A stretch of DNA of 64,000 nt from Chryseobacterium turcicum (GCF_021010565.1 NZ_JAJNAY010000001.1:248001-312000), one strand, 5' to 3'; numbered from the stretch's first letter, positions 15,139-24,417 are shown. Made by a program: numbers and translations. The notes: generated by a model from the sequence alone, not told the origin.

Positions 15139-17110
15139 CAAAAAACAGATACTTTTAGTAGGAAACCCGAATGTAGGAAAATCAACCGTTTTTAATGCGC
15201 TATCAAACAAAAAGCAGAAAACGGGAAACTATGCTGGTGTTACGGTATCAAGCCATTCAGGGAACTATTCTTATAAAAACGAAGAAGTTGAAATTGTAGA
15301 TCTTCCCGGATCTTACAGTATTTATCCGAGCTCTGAAGACGAGGCTATTTTCTCTGAATTTTTGATTGATGGGCAAAAAAAATATTCCGGAGTTGTTTAT
15401 ATTTTGGAGGCATTAAGCATCAAAAGAGGGCTTTTGTTATTCCAGCAGATTCAGGATTTAGGAATTCCAATGATTTTGGTTTTAAATCAGATTGATCAGG
15501 CTGAAAGAAGAGGAGTTCATATTGATGTTGACAAGCTTTCTCAGGCATTAAATATCAAAATTATTCAGACCAATGCAAAAGAACAGATAGGAATAGAAGC
15601 GATTAAAGAAGCCGTTTTTACCAATGATTTTGTAAAATCTGAAAAGTCAAGTTTTGAAATTCCTGCAGAGCATAAAAATATTTTAGATAAAAATGTAGAG
15701 AATGATTATCAGGCTTGGGTGAATCTTACACTTGCAAAAAAGTCAGATTCAGACTCAAAAAACATAGTTCCGAAAAGATTACAGGTTCAGGAAACGGTAA
15801 GACGTTACCAGAATATAGATAAGATTTTAGCGGATATTATTACTACAAAAGCTCAGTTTAAAGAACTTTTAACCGAGAAATTAGACAAAGTTCTTGTTCA
15901 TAAATTCTGGGGTTATGTCGTTTTCTTGTTTATTCTTTTAATTATATTCCAATGTGTTTATTTTTTGGCAGAATATCCAATGAACTGGATTGACGAAGCT
16001 TTTGCTTGGCTTTCTGGCTTTGCAGGAGAACATCTTCCGGAAGGGCCAATTAATTCGTTGGTTTCACAAGGAATTATTCCTGGTCTAGGTGGAATTATCA
16101 TCTTTGCTCCACAAATCGGAATTCTTCTGTATTTCCTTTATTTACTGGAAGATTCGGGCTACATGGCAAGAGTCGTTTTCCTGATGGACAGGCTTTTAAA
16201 ACCATTTGGCTTAAATGGAAAAAGTATTGTTCCTTTAGTTTCGGGAACGGCTTGTGCAATTCCGGCAGTAATTTCTACAAGAAATATTGAAAATTTAAAG
16301 GAAAGATTGCTCACCATTTTGGTAACTCCGTTTATGACTTGCTCTGCAAGACTTCCGGTGTACAGCATTATTATTGGGTTGATTATTTCAGATAAAACCA
16401 TTTTGGGAATTCAATATAAAGCTTTAGTGCTTTTAGGAATGTATCTATTAGGATTTTTCGTAGCTTTATTATCGGCTGCAATTCTTAAAAACTTTATTAA
16501 AGAAGATGGTAAAACATATCTTGTGATGGATTTGCCGACCTATAAAAAACCACTTTTTGGGTATGATTTTAAACTGGTTTTAGGAAAAGTCTGGGACTTT
16601 ATTACCGGAGCCGGAAAAATTATCTTTATTGTAAGTATCATTATTTGGGTCTTGAGTTATTTCGGACCGAAACAAGCTCCAGATGAGTTTGTTGCAAGCG
16701 ATGTTCATCTAGATCATTCTTATTTGGCTAAAATGGGGAAAGCTATTGAACCAGCAATTGCACCGCTTGGTTACGATTGGAAAATGGGAGTGGGAATCCT
16801 GACGAGTTTCGTAGCCAGAGAAGTTTTTGTGGGAACAATGTCTACTTTATACAGTTTGGATGACGATGCGCCGGAAGGAAAAGTAATTGACAAAATGAGA
16901 CACGATATAAAACCGAATGGCGAGAAAGTTTTCAATTTTGCAACGGGGGTTTCGGTGTTGTTGTTTTATGCATTTGCAATGCAGTGTGTTTCTACACTGG
17001 CAGTAGTCTACAGAGAAACCAAAAGCTGGAAATGGACTGGCTTTCAGGTGGCAATGATGACCGGTTTGGCATATTTTGTGTCGTTGATAGCTTATCAAAT
17101 ATTAAAATAA
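15125..17110 (+). CDS. feoB: Ferrous iron transporter FeoB
   Basis: A 661-aa inner-membrane Fe(II) transporter. The N-terminal G domain has GNPNVGKST (13-21), GVTV and VDLPGSYSIYPSS, and the NQID motif that reads guanine. The transmembrane part begins at about 255 and has the two Gate-like repeats, including SGTACAIPAVISTRN and MTCSARLPVYSII with the conserved Cys residues. It overlaps feoA by 14 bp and shares one base with the small Cys-rich gene after it. Length is slightly below that of E. coli FeoB. Confidence 0.95.
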   Translation: MQENNKKQILLVGNPNVGKSTVFNALSNKKQKTGNYAGVTVSSHSGNYSYKNEEVEIVDLPGSYSIYPSSEDEAIFSEFLIDGQKKYSGVVYILEALSIKRGLLLFQQIQDLGIPMILVLNQIDQAERRGVHIDVDKLSQALNIKIIQTNAKEQIGIEAIKEAVFTNDFVKSEKSSFEIPAEHKNILDKNVENDYQAWVNLTLAKKSDSDSKNIVPKRLQVQETVRRYQNIDKILADIITTKAQFKELLTEKLDKVLVHKFWGYVVFLFILLIIFQCVYFLAEYPMNWIDEAFAWLSGFAGEHLPEGPINSLVSQGIIPGLGGIIIFAPQIGILLYFLYLLEDSGYMARVVFLMDRLLKPFGLNGKSIVPLVSGTACAIPAVISTRNIENLKERLLTILVTPFMTCSARLPVYSIIIGLIISDKTILGIQYKALVLLGMYLLGFFVALLSAAILKNFIKEDGKTYLVMDLPTYKKPLFGYDFKLVLGKVWDFITGAGKIIFIVSIIIWVLSYFGPKQAPDEFVASDVHLDHSYLAKMGKAIEPAIAPLGYDWKMGVGILTSFVAREVFVGTMSTLYSLDDDAPEGKVIDKMRHDIKPNGEKVFNFATGVSVLLFYAFAMQCVSTLAVVYRETKSWKWTGFQVAMMTGLAYFVSLIAYQILK

Positions 17111-17262
17111 TGGATACTTCATTAATTTTTCAATATATCATAATCGCTCTTTTGGTGGCTTTTGCCTGTTATTCTTTATATAGATTTATCAGGAAGAATT
17201 TTTCACCTAAGAAATTCAGTTCCAAAAGATCGGGTTGCGATAAAGATTGCGGATGTTCGTAG
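17110..17262 (+). CDS. FeoB-associated Cys-rich membrane protein, 50 aa
   Basis: The ATG at 17110 shares its A with the feoB stop (TAATG). The 50-residue product has one membrane helix (about 6-24: IFQYIIIALLVAFACYSLY), then a basic stretch, and ends in a Cys-rich tail GCDKDCGCS. This matches the small FeoB-associated Cys-rich proteins of many Bacteroidetes, which probably hold iron or stabilise FeoB. The frame is open further upstream inside feoB, but the TAATG start is the most likely. Confidence 0.85.
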   Translation: MDTSLIFQYIIIALLVAFACYSLYRFIRKNFSPKKFSSKRSGCDKDCGCS

Positions 17263-17312
17263 AAAATGTGAATTATTTGTAGTAATTTCATATTCTAAAA
17301 GAAAACTTCAAT

Positions 17313-18335
17313 TTGAATTCAAAAGCAGTCTCTGTTTTTTTACTAAGTCTCTTGAGTTTTTATTTAAAAGCACAAACAGACAGTACAAAAATTAAGTCTT
17401 ACGCTGATCAGGTAATGATTCGTGTAAATCTTGATACGAATATAGAAAACTATACTTTTTCAGAAGGAGGCGAAGACAATTTAAAGCAAACTATACTTGC
17501 CATCAATAACAAAACAAAGGCTTCCTTCTCTGTTGATTATAAAATCATAAGTGCAACGCTATCTTTTGCTCCACGGTTTTTCCCAGGAAATAATGATAAT
17601 GAAAGAAAGGGAAACAGCTCTTATACCGATTTCAGATTTCGGTTTTTTCCTGAAAGATTTGTACAGACCGTTTATTATAAAAATGTAAAAGGTTTTTATA
17701 TTGAAAATATGCAGGACCTTCTTCCGGGTTGGCAAGAAGACAGAGATTCTTATATTCAATTTCCAGATTTGAGGGTTCAGACTTTTGGTGGTTCTACAGC
17801 TTACATTTTAAAGAAAGGTTTTTCGCTAAAAAGCCTTTACACACAAGGTGAATGGCAGAAAAATAGCATTGGTAGCTGGGTTCCGTTTTTAGATTATGAT
17901 TTTACGATTTTCAGGAATACCATTAATGGGCTAAAAAGTAAAGAGTATCAATATAATTTCGGTGCAAACATCGGATATTTTTACAATTGGGTGATTGCCG
18001 AAAAAGTGAGTGTTGCCCCATACTTAACCGTAGGCTTGGGTGGAAAATTGACAAGTTTTAAAGATACTTTAGAAAATGGATCAAAAGGGCCTAAGCAAAA
18101 TGAACAATATCTAACAGTAAAAGGATCCGGAGGTTTGCGTATAGGGTACAATTCAGATCGTTTTTTGTTTGGTGGAATGCTCAATTTTAATGCTACAGCA
18201 TATAATGAAAAAGAAAATTCTACCGTTGAAAATAACAATACCTATGGGCTTCTTTATATAGGATACCGCTTTCCGCCTCCGAAGGTTGTAAAAAGAAATT
18301 ACGATAAAATTAAGAAAAAGATTCCTATCTTATAA
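17313..18335 (+). CDS. DUF4421 family outer-membrane protein
   Basis: A 340-aa exported protein. The frame opens with TTG at 17313, giving a good signal peptide (VSVFLLSLLSFYLKAQ). The mature part begins DSTKIKSYADQVMIRV, a typical DUF4421 opening, and continues as alternating beta strands (FRFRFFPERFVQTVYYKNVKG; YGLLYIGYRF), consistent with a small beta-barrel. The last 20 residues are basic. It lies 50 bp after the iron operon and could be cotranscribed. No function is established for the family. Confidence 0.75.
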   Translation: MNSKAVSVFLLSLLSFYLKAQTDSTKIKSYADQVMIRVNLDTNIENYTFSEGGEDNLKQTILAINNKTKASFSVDYKIISATLSFAPRFFPGNNDNERKGNSSYTDFRFRFFPERFVQTVYYKNVKGFYIENMQDLLPGWQEDRDSYIQFPDLRVQTFGGSTAYILKKGFSLKSLYTQGEWQKNSIGSWVPFLDYDFTIFRNTINGLKSKEYQYNFGANIGYFYNWVIAEKVSVAPYLTVGLGGKLTSFKDTLENGSKGPKQNEQYLTVKGSGGLRIGYNSDRFLFGGMLNFNATAYNEKENSTVENNNTYGLLYIGYRFPPPKVVKRNYDKIKKKIPIL

Positions 18336-18352
18336 GTTAACTGTCTTTTGAG

Positions 18353-18360
18353 TATCTTTG
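18353..18360 (+). promoter_or_regulatory. -7 box upstream of glmM
   Basis: TATCTTTG followed by CAAAC matches TAnnTTTG, 108 bases before the glmM start. A TTTTG just upstream is too close to be the -33 element, so support is partial. Confidence 0.4.
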
Positions 18361-18468
18361 CAAACGCAAAAAATTAAAATATAGATAATCTTTTTTTTCT
18401 AAAGATTTAAAAATAAAAATGCATTTTGCGTACAAGTTAATCACTAGAAAAATAAAAATATTAATTAA

Positions 18469-19851
18469 ATGTCATTAATAAAAAGTATTTCAGGAATTCG
18501 CGGAACAATTGGCGGAAAAGTGGGCGATAATTTAACACCACTTGATGTTGTAAAGTTTGCTTCTGCTTTCGGAACCTGGCTTCAAAATCAAAAAAATAAA
18601 AAAGATTTAACACTAATCATCGGTCGTGATGCAAGAATTTCTGGCTCGATGGTCAACTCTTTAGTGACAGCAACGTTGCAAGGATTGGGAATTAATGTAA
18701 TAGATTTAGGACTTTCTACAACCCCAACGGTTGAGATAATGGTTCCTGAATTAAAAGCAGACGGTGGAATTATCCTTACCGCTTCTCACAACCCAAAACA
18801 ATGGAATGCGCTGAAATTATTAAATGATAAAGGTGAATTCATCAACGGAGAAAATGGTGCTGAAGTGTTAGCTTTGGCTGAAAATGAAGATTTTAACTAT
18901 GCAGAAGTTGATGATTTGGGTTCTTACGAAACAAGAGACGATGCTTTTGATATTCATATTCAGCAGATTTTAGATTTACCAATGGTAGATGTTGAAGCGA
19001 TTAAAGCTAAGAAATATAAAATCGTTTTAGATGCTGTAAATTCTACAGGTGGAATTGCCATTCCAATGCTTTTAGATAAATTGGGTTGCGAAACCGTAAA
19101 ATTATATTGCGAACCAAACGGACAGTTTCCTCACAATCCTGAACCGTTAAAAGAGCATTTAGGAGATATTTGTGAGCTTGTAAAGAAAGAAAATGCAGAT
19201 TTTGGTGTTGTTGTAGATCCAGATGTTGACAGATTGGCTTTGGTTGACGAATTGGGTGAGATGTTTGGCGAAGAATATACTTTGGTAGCCATTGCAGATT
19301 ATTTGTTGAAAAACAAAAACGGGGTAGCGATTTCAAATCTTTCTTCTAGCCGCGCTTTGAGAGATGTAGCGCAAACTCACAACTCAGAATACTTCGCAAG
19401 TGCAGTAGGAGAGGTGAATGTGGTAAACTTAATGAAAGAAAAGAATGCGGTAATCGGTGGCGAAGGAAACGGTGGAATTATCTATCCAGAACTTCATTAC
19501 GGAAGAGATTCTTTGGTTGGTGTTGCTTTGTTTTTGACGCATTTGGCAAAAGAAAACAAAACAGTATCAGAATTAAGAGCGGGCTATCCAAGCTATTTTA
19601 TGGGTAAAAAGAAAATTGAGCTTACTCCGGAAATTAATGTAGATGATCTTTTAACTAAAATGGAAAAAGAGTATCAAAATGAAGAGATTTCTACCATTGA
19701 TGGTGTAAAAATAGATTTTGAAAACAATTGGGTTCACCTTCGTAAGTCGAATACAGAACCAATTATAAGAATCTACACAGAGGCCAAATCTCAGGAAGAA
19801 GCCGATAAACTGGGTGATGATATGATCGCAAAGATCAAAAGTTTGATTTAA
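18469..19851 (+). CDS. glmM: Phosphoglucosamine mutase
   Basis: A 460-aa alpha-D-phosphohexomutase. The phosphoserine loop is ILTASHNPKQWNALK with Ser106; the Mg site is DPDVDRLAL (about 246-254); the sugar-binding loop is GGEGNGG; and the phosphate-binding C-terminal site is RKSNTEPIIRIY. The WNALKLL wording is common in Bacteroidetes enzymes annotated as GlmM, which convert glucosamine 6-phosphate to the 1-phosphate for UDP-GlcNAc synthesis. A general phosphoglucomutase/phosphomannomutase activity cannot be excluded from sequence alone. Confidence 0.85.
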   Translation: MSLIKSISGIRGTIGGKVGDNLTPLDVVKFASAFGTWLQNQKNKKDLTLIIGRDARISGSMVNSLVTATLQGLGINVIDLGLSTTPTVEIMVPELKADGGIILTASHNPKQWNALKLLNDKGEFINGENGAEVLALAENEDFNYAEVDDLGSYETRDDAFDIHIQQILDLPMVDVEAIKAKKYKIVLDAVNSTGGIAIPMLLDKLGCETVKLYCEPNGQFPHNPEPLKEHLGDICELVKKENADFGVVVDPDVDRLALVDELGEMFGEEYTLVAIADYLLKNKNGVAISNLSSSRALRDVAQTHNSEYFASAVGEVNVVNLMKEKNAVIGGEGNGGIIYPELHYGRDSLVGVALFLTHLAKENKTVSELRAGYPSYFMGKKKIELTPEINVDDLLTKMEKEYQNEEISTIDGVKIDFENNWVHLRKSNTEPIIRIYTEAKSQEEADKLGDDMIAKIKSLI

Positions 19852-19971
19852 TTTTTAAATTAAATTCATCATTCTAAAAAAATTATTTATTAACTTTATA
19901 GTAATAAGATTTTCAGAAGCGAGTATTTGTACATCTCATATCTCTGGTCTTAAATCTTAAACTCGTTTATA

Positions 19972-21354
19972 TTGGAAGAATATTTTGGAAATGAACTGGT
20001 AAAAAAGTTCGAAGAAATGATGGAAAATAATGATGAATTCTACTTCGATACAGAAGAGTTAGAAGACATCATTGTTTATTACTTGGAGCTTGGAGATTTT
20101 AATTATGCCGATATGGCGGTTAGTTTTGGTCTTAAACTCCATCCCAACTCTTTAGAAATCAAGATTAAAAAATTGGAGGTTCTACTAGAGTGGGAAGATT
20201 ATAATATGGCGAAAGAATTAATCGACGAGTTAAAAGGCTCTTCTATGGAGCACACAGACTTTTTGGTTTGCTACGCCAAATATTATTCGAATTTGGGAAA
20301 TCCTAAAAGGTCCATCGAAATCTGTAAAAAAGCCCTAGAATTGGGGGAAGAAGAAAATTTCCTCAACAATTTTATTGCAGATGAATATGTGAATCTTGGA
20401 GATCCCTTTAACGCACTTAAACATTATCAGCAAGCACTCAAAGAAGATCCAATTGATGAATATTCATTGGAGAATGCGATGGTCTGCTTTAATGATTTGA
20501 ATAAGGGTGAGGAAGCAATTGCTTTTCTGAACGGTTATCTTGATGATTTCCCGTATTCAGAAGTGGCATGGAGCGAGTATGGGCAATATTATTTCAATAG
20601 AAAAAACTACGAAGAGGCCATTAAAGGTTTCGATTATATGTTGGCAATCAACTCCAGCGCAGTTGGAGTGTATGCGAGCAAAGCAGCCTGTTATGAAGCT
20701 TTAAATCAATATCAGAAAGCAATCGAGGTGTATGAAGAAATGTTGGAGTTGGAATATACAAAAGCATTTACTTTTTATAAAATCGGATTGTGCCAAAAAG
20801 CTTTAAAACAGCCGATAGTTGCTTTAAATTCTTTCCAGAAATCATTAAGAGAAGACCCTCAGTTTTATCTTGCGATGATGGAACAGTCTTACCTTTACGA
20901 AGAAATGGGTGGGATGCCGGAAGCGTTACACTATGCAAAAGAAGCAACATTATTGAATGACAGTAATCTAGATTATCAGAAAAGATTAGCATTTTTATTC
21001 ATCGATTCTGGTAAATTTGAAGAAAGTCTTTCTTGTTTAAAAAAATTGATAGATGCAGAGCCTTCAAGGTTTTACAACTGGTATGCATATTCTGAAGTTT
21101 TGATGTTGGTAGGTGAGTATGAAGAGGCCGTAACGGTGCTTAATGCCGCTTTAAAACATCATTACAGAGCAGAATTGTTTTATCAATTAAGCAACTGTCA
21201 ATTTATTCTTAAAAATAATGAGCTAGGTAGTGAAGCGCTAGAAAAAGCGTTAGAACTTGATGCTTCATTGATTACAGATATGCAGAAAAAATATCCGTAC
21301 ATCAAAGATGAGGTGAAAAAAGCAAAAGCGAAAGTTAAAAAGAAGAATTTATAG
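19972..21354 (+). CDS. Tetratricopeptide-repeat protein
   Basis: A 460-aa soluble protein made almost entirely of TPR helices, with at least nine repeat-like units (for example DPFNALKHYQQALKEDP, NYEEAIKGFDYMLAIN, QYQKAIEVYEEMLELE). The start is TTG at 19972 (EEYFGNELVKKFEEMM); there is no in-frame ATG close by. The first 60 residues are acidic, and the end is Lys-rich (KKAKAKVKKKNL). No signal peptide is seen, so it is a cytoplasmic scaffold. It is transcribed alone, ending at the terminator at 21430. Confidence 0.85.
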   Translation: MEEYFGNELVKKFEEMMENNDEFYFDTEELEDIIVYYLELGDFNYADMAVSFGLKLHPNSLEIKIKKLEVLLEWEDYNMAKELIDELKGSSMEHTDFLVCYAKYYSNLGNPKRSIEICKKALELGEEENFLNNFIADEYVNLGDPFNALKHYQQALKEDPIDEYSLENAMVCFNDLNKGEEAIAFLNGYLDDFPYSEVAWSEYGQYYFNRKNYEEAIKGFDYMLAINSSAVGVYASKAACYEALNQYQKAIEVYEEMLELEYTKAFTFYKIGLCQKALKQPIVALNSFQKSLREDPQFYLAMMEQSYLYEEMGGMPEALHYAKEATLLNDSNLDYQKRLAFLFIDSGKFEESLSCLKKLIDAEPSRFYNWYAYSEVLMLVGEYEEAVTVLNAALKHHYRAELFYQLSNCQFILKNNELGSEALEKALELDASLITDMQKKYPYIKDEVKKAKAKVKKKNL

Positions 21355-21429
21355 CCTGAAAGTTGGATAATGGAAGCTTTATATTTTAAATCTTCCTAAA
21401 ATCGATTTTCAACATTTAATTTACATAAT

Positions 21430-21457
21430 AAAATCCCGCATCACTGCGGGATTTTTA
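21430..21457. terminator. Bidirectional terminator
   Basis: AAAATCCCGCA, a short loop and TGCGGGATTTTT form a strong stem with T-runs on both strands, between the convergent TPR and transporter genes. Confidence 0.9.
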
Positions 21458-21496
21458 TGTTTAGAATAATATTCGTGCATTCGTGGCAATTCTAAT

Positions 21497-22381
21497 CTAT
21501 TTTTTCACCCCTGTTTTAGCTCTTAAAAAGATTAATCCAGCAATTATGACACCTGTTCCTGAAAATTGTAAATAAGTGAGTTTTTCACCGTCTAAAATAC
21601 CCCAGATAATAGCCACAATCGGCATTAGCAACGTAACAGTAGATGCAAAAAGTGGAGAGGATACTTTTAGTAATCTATAATTCATCATCATGGCCAATCC
21701 GGTTCCGAAAACAGAAAGTAAGCTTACAAACCCTAATCCAATCATATTTTGTTTGGTAAATGTAAATTCAGAAACAAAACCTGTAGAAAGTAAAGCGATG
21801 GCTGAAGGTATAAATAGGATGAAAGAAAATACAAAAGCCGATAAAACGGTAGAAGATACCTCCATTAATTTTGATTTTACAGTCGTTGTGCTCATTGCGT
21901 AACACAATGTAGCTAATAAAAGTAAGAGAATAGGAAATAATTTAAACTGAGCATTGTCGCCACCACCAAATGCGAGCAGGCAAACTCCGGTAAAGCTTAT
22001 AAAAATTCCTGTCATCTGTCTTCTTGTTGTTTCAAATTTCCAAACTAAAGCTCCAACGATAATGACGAAAATAGGCATCATCGAATTGATAATTCCTGCA
22101 ATACTGCTGCTGATTTCTGTTTCGGCAATAGGAAATAAGAACATGGGAATGAAATTACCTGTAAAAGCTGCTAAAATAAGCCATTTCAAATGTTTTTTAG
22201 GGAAAAGTTTATATTTTGAAATAGCAATAGGCATTAAGATAATTCCAGCAATTAAAACTCTTAAAGCTCCCACCTGATAAGGGCTGAAATGGTCTAAGGA
22301 TTTTTTAATTAAAATAAATGAAGAGCCCCAGATGATGCTTAGTAAAATCAGAAGAAGCCATTTTTCTTTATCTGCGTTCAT
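21497..22381 (-). CDS. EamA/DMT-family transporter
   Basis: A 294-aa inner-membrane protein with about ten membrane helices arranged as two EamA repeats. The opening LLLILLSIIWGSSFILIKKSL is typical of the drug/metabolite transporter family, as is the inner GALRVLIAGIIL segment. Substrate is unknown; relatives export amino acids or metabolites. Its start overlaps the end of aat by 14 bp, so the two are cotranscribed. Confidence 0.88.
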   Translation of the reverse strand: MNADKEKWLLLILLSIIWGSSFILIKKSLDHFSPYQVGALRVLIAGIILMPIAISKYKLFPKKHLKWLILAAFTGNFIPMFLFPIAETEISSSIAGIINSMMPIFVIIVGALVWKFETTRRQMTGIFISFTGVCLLAFGGGDNAQFKLFPILLLLLATLCYAMSTTTVKSKLMEVSSTVLSAFVFSFILFIPSAIALLSTGFVSEFTFTKQNMIGLGFVSLLSVFGTGLAMMMNYRLLKVSSPLFASTVTLLMPIVAIIWGILDGEKLTYLQFSGTGVIIAGLIFLRAKTGVKK

Positions 22382-23021
22382 TGTTTTTGTGTAAAATTTT
22401 CAAAAAATCTTTTTTAGGAATCATTCTCGCTCCCAAACTTTCCAGATGGTCGGTGTGAGACTGACAGTCAATGAGTTCGAAGTTATTTTTATGGGTTTCT
22501 ATAAAATGAATAAACCCTGCTTTGGAAGCGTTGCTCACCTTTGCAAACATACTTTCGCCACAAAATACTTTTCCTATTTGTATGCCGTAAAGTCCACCAA
22601 CGAGCTCGTTATTTTGCCATACTTCTACACTTCGGGCAAGCCCATAACGGTGAAGAGTGTTAAATGTTTCCATCAGTTCATCAGAAAGCCAGGTTCCTTC
22701 CTGCCCTTTACGGCTGATTTCCTGACAATTTTTTATCACCTCTTCGAAGTTTTGATTTTCGGTAATGGTAAAAACTTTTTTGTCTAAAATTTTTCTCATC
22801 GACTTCGAAACCTTCAATTCTTCTGGAAATAACACAAATCTCGGGTCGGGGCACCACCAAAGAATTTCCTCTCCCGGATTAAACCAAGGAAAAATTCCGT
22901 TCTGATAAGCAAACCAAACCCTTTCTATAGACAAATCGCCACCAAAAGCAATAATGCCTTCGTGGCCGTCATATTGTTCCGGGTCGGGAAATGAAATTGT
23001 GTTTTCGTCTAATCGTACCAT
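22368..23021 (-). CDS. aat: Leucyl/phenylalanyl-tRNA-protein transferase
   Basis: A 217-aa Aat enzyme, which adds Leu or Phe to proteins with N-terminal Arg or Lys to mark them for ClpAP. Family motifs are ISFPDP, GGDLSIERVWFAYQNGIFPWF, WWCPDPR, GGLYGIQIGKVFCGESMF and IDCQSHTDHLESLG. The ATG at 23021 is chosen; a GTG at 23042 in the same frame falls inside the terminator hairpin of the upstream gene. Its end overlaps the transporter start. Confidence 0.93.
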   Translation of the reverse strand: MVRLDENTISFPDPEQYDGHEGIIAFGGDLSIERVWFAYQNGIFPWFNPGEEILWWCPDPRFVLFPEELKVSKSMRKILDKKVFTITENQNFEEVIKNCQEISRKGQEGTWLSDELMETFNTLHRYGLARSVEVWQNNELVGGLYGIQIGKVFCGESMFAKVSNASKAGFIHFIETHKNNFELIDCQSHTDHLESLGARMIPKKDFLKILHKNNERR

Positions 23022-23029
23022 TATGATGA

Positions 23030-23064
23030 AAAAAAATCCCACTTTTCAAAAAGCGGGATTGGTA
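23030..23064 (-). terminator. Terminator of the DUF3127 gene
   Basis: On the minus strand AATCCCGCTTTT and AAAAGTGGGATTTTTTTT form a stem followed by eight T. It lies directly before the aat start. Confidence 0.85.
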
Positions 23065-23081
23065 TTTGATTTTATTTCTTA

Positions 23082-23459
23082 TTAAAAAGGTAAATCATCG
23101 TCATCGTCACTTGCAAAAGGATTTTCGTTAGAAACCGGAGTTGCAGAATGAGAAGGCGCAGCTTGTGTAGGTTCTGAACCATTATCTAAAACTTTTTCTA
23201 CTCTCCATCCTGTAATAGAGTTGAAATATTTAGTTTCTCCTTGTGGCGAAACCCATTCTCTACCTCTGATGTTGATTCCTACTTTTACATTTTCTCCTTC
23301 TTTCAATGTGTCCAACAAATTTATTTTATCTTGTAAAAATTCGATGTTGATTGGCTGCGGATATTGTTCTTGTGTAAGAATAACCATTTCTCTTTTTTGA
23401 AAACCACTTGCAAATGTTTGAACTTCAGTGATTTTCTTTACCGTTCCTTGTAATTCCAT
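23082..23459 (-). CDS. DUF3127 OB-fold protein with SSB-like acidic tail
   Basis: A 125-aa DUF3127 protein. Residues 1-90 look like an OB-fold (MELQGTVKKITEVQTF; EGENVKVGINIRGREWV). A flexible Ser/Pro/Asn-rich linker (about 95-115) leads to the tip DDDDDLPF. That tip closely resembles the DDDIPF C-terminus of bacterial single-stranded DNA-binding protein, which recruits DNA-repair and replication proteins. It is likely to bind nucleic acid and share SSB partners. It has its own terminator and faces away from the tRNA operon. Confidence 0.85.
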   Translation of the reverse strand: MELQGTVKKITEVQTFASGFQKREMVILTQEQYPQPINIEFLQDKINLLDTLKEGENVKVGINIRGREWVSPQGETKYFNSITGWRVEKVLDNGSEPTQAAPSHSATPVSNENPFASDDDDDLPF

Positions 23460-23555
23460 ATCGTAAATATTAACGGTGTAAAAGTAATAAAATGAAATTT
23501 AAAAAGAAGGGTTTCAAATAAATTTCACAAAAATTTAATTTTTTTTTCAAAAAGA

Positions 23556-23586
23556 TTTGGAGGTAAAGAAAAATGTCCTATATTTG
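23556..23586 (+). promoter_or_regulatory. Promoter of the tRNA operon
   Basis: TTTG at 23556-23559, a 19-bp spacer and TATATTTG at 23579-23586 give the clearest Bacteroidetes promoter in the window. Transcription should begin near 23592, about 40 bases before the first tRNA. Confidence 0.85.
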
Positions 23587-23632
23587 CACTCAGAAAAACG
23601 AAAGAAGTTCTTTAAAATAACTCAATAATAAT

Positions 23633-23714
23633 GCGGATGTGGTGTAATTGGTAGCCATGCCAGACTTAGGATCTGGTGCCGTGAGGCGTGGGGGTTCGAG
23701 TCCCTTCATCCGCA
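23633..23714 (+). tRNA. tRNA-Leu (TAG)
   Basis: The acceptor GCGGATG pairs with CATCCGC at the 3' end, with A as discriminator. The anticodon loop in CAGACTTAGGATCTG shows TAG, reading CUA. A long variable arm (GTGCCGTGAGGCGTG region) marks a class II tRNA. CCA is not encoded. Confidence 0.95.
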
Positions 23715-23724
23715 CTACTTTATT

Positions 23725-23797
23725 GCGAAAATAGCTCAGCTGGTAGAGCACAACCTTGCCAAGGTTGGGGTCGCGGGTTCGAGTCCCGTTTTTCGCT
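23725..23797 (+). tRNA. tRNA-Gly (GCC)
   Basis: The acceptor GCGAAAA pairs with TTTTCGC, discriminator T. The anticodon stem CAACC/GGTTG encloses TTGCCAA with anticodon GCC. It lies 10 bp after the first tRNA. Confidence 0.95.
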
Positions 23798-23805
23798 CAC
23801 ATCAC

Positions 23806-23887
23806 GCCCTGGTGGTGGAATTGGTAGACACGCAGGACTTAAAATCCTGTGCCTTCGGGTGTACGGGTTCAAGTCCCGTCTGGGGTA
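23806..23887 (+). tRNA. tRNA-Leu (TAA)
   Basis: The acceptor GCCCTGG pairs with CTGGGGT through wobble pairs, discriminator A. The anticodon loop ACTTAAAA shows TAA, reading UUA. The variable arm TGCCTTCGGGTGTA is of the long leucine type. Confidence 0.93.
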
Positions 23888-23892
23888 CATAG

Positions 23893-23926
23893 AAAGACTG
23901 TTAATCATTGATTAACAGTCTTTTTT
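23893..23926 (+). terminator. Terminator of the tRNA operon
   Basis: AAGACTGTTAATC, a 3-base loop and GATTAACAGTCTTTTTTG form a perfect 13-bp stem followed by T. Confidence 0.95.
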
Positions 23927-23941
23927 GTTTTTAAGAATAAC

Positions 23942-24417
23942 CAACAAGGGGGTTAAATTAAAGTTTCTATTATATAATTTCCAAGTTTTCTCAATTTCAT
24001 TCAACACACTAATTCACTTTTCTTTTACAATATTGCGTCTTAAAGTTAAGAATTGTACAATTTTTTTGATAATCTAAACAGCTTTGGTTTTTGAAAGTTC
24101 CTTTTAAAATTGAATACAAGACTCCAATTACATCAAATGGATGAGTTTCTTATTTTTTTCCTTGACTTTTTAATACAATTCTTAAAAAAGCTTAATCCTT
24201 AAATTTTAAACTTTTTTCTTTTGAAAATCTACAGGTGTGTGGTAAGTGTGTGGTGCTTTAATATGGCTGTGTTACTTGTGTGTGGTCTTCTGTTTTAAAA
24301 TTTTCGCTTTATTGTGTTCCTTTATATAGTTTTTCTATAATTCATGGATTTACTTGATATTGATTCGGTATTTCTTAAGATTAATTGAAAAATTTATGGT
24401 AAGTAAAACACAATTGG
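23942..24417. other. 476-bp spacer with GTGTGTGGT repeats
   Basis: Mostly AT-rich without a gene. The notable part is a G/T-rich patch at 24234-24288 that holds three identical 9-mers, GTGTGTGGT, at 24235, 24246 and 24278. These could be sites for a regulator of the AraC-type gene that follows. No clear promoter was found. Confidence 0.5.

Noticed and set aside
23019..23042. GTG at 23042 as the start of aat
   Set aside because: It lies within the terminator hairpin of the upstream gene; the ATG at 23021 begins exactly where the conserved protein starts.
23688..23915. Open frames on both strands across the tRNA genes
   Set aside because: Three good tRNA structures with promoter and terminator explain the sequence; the frames are by-products.
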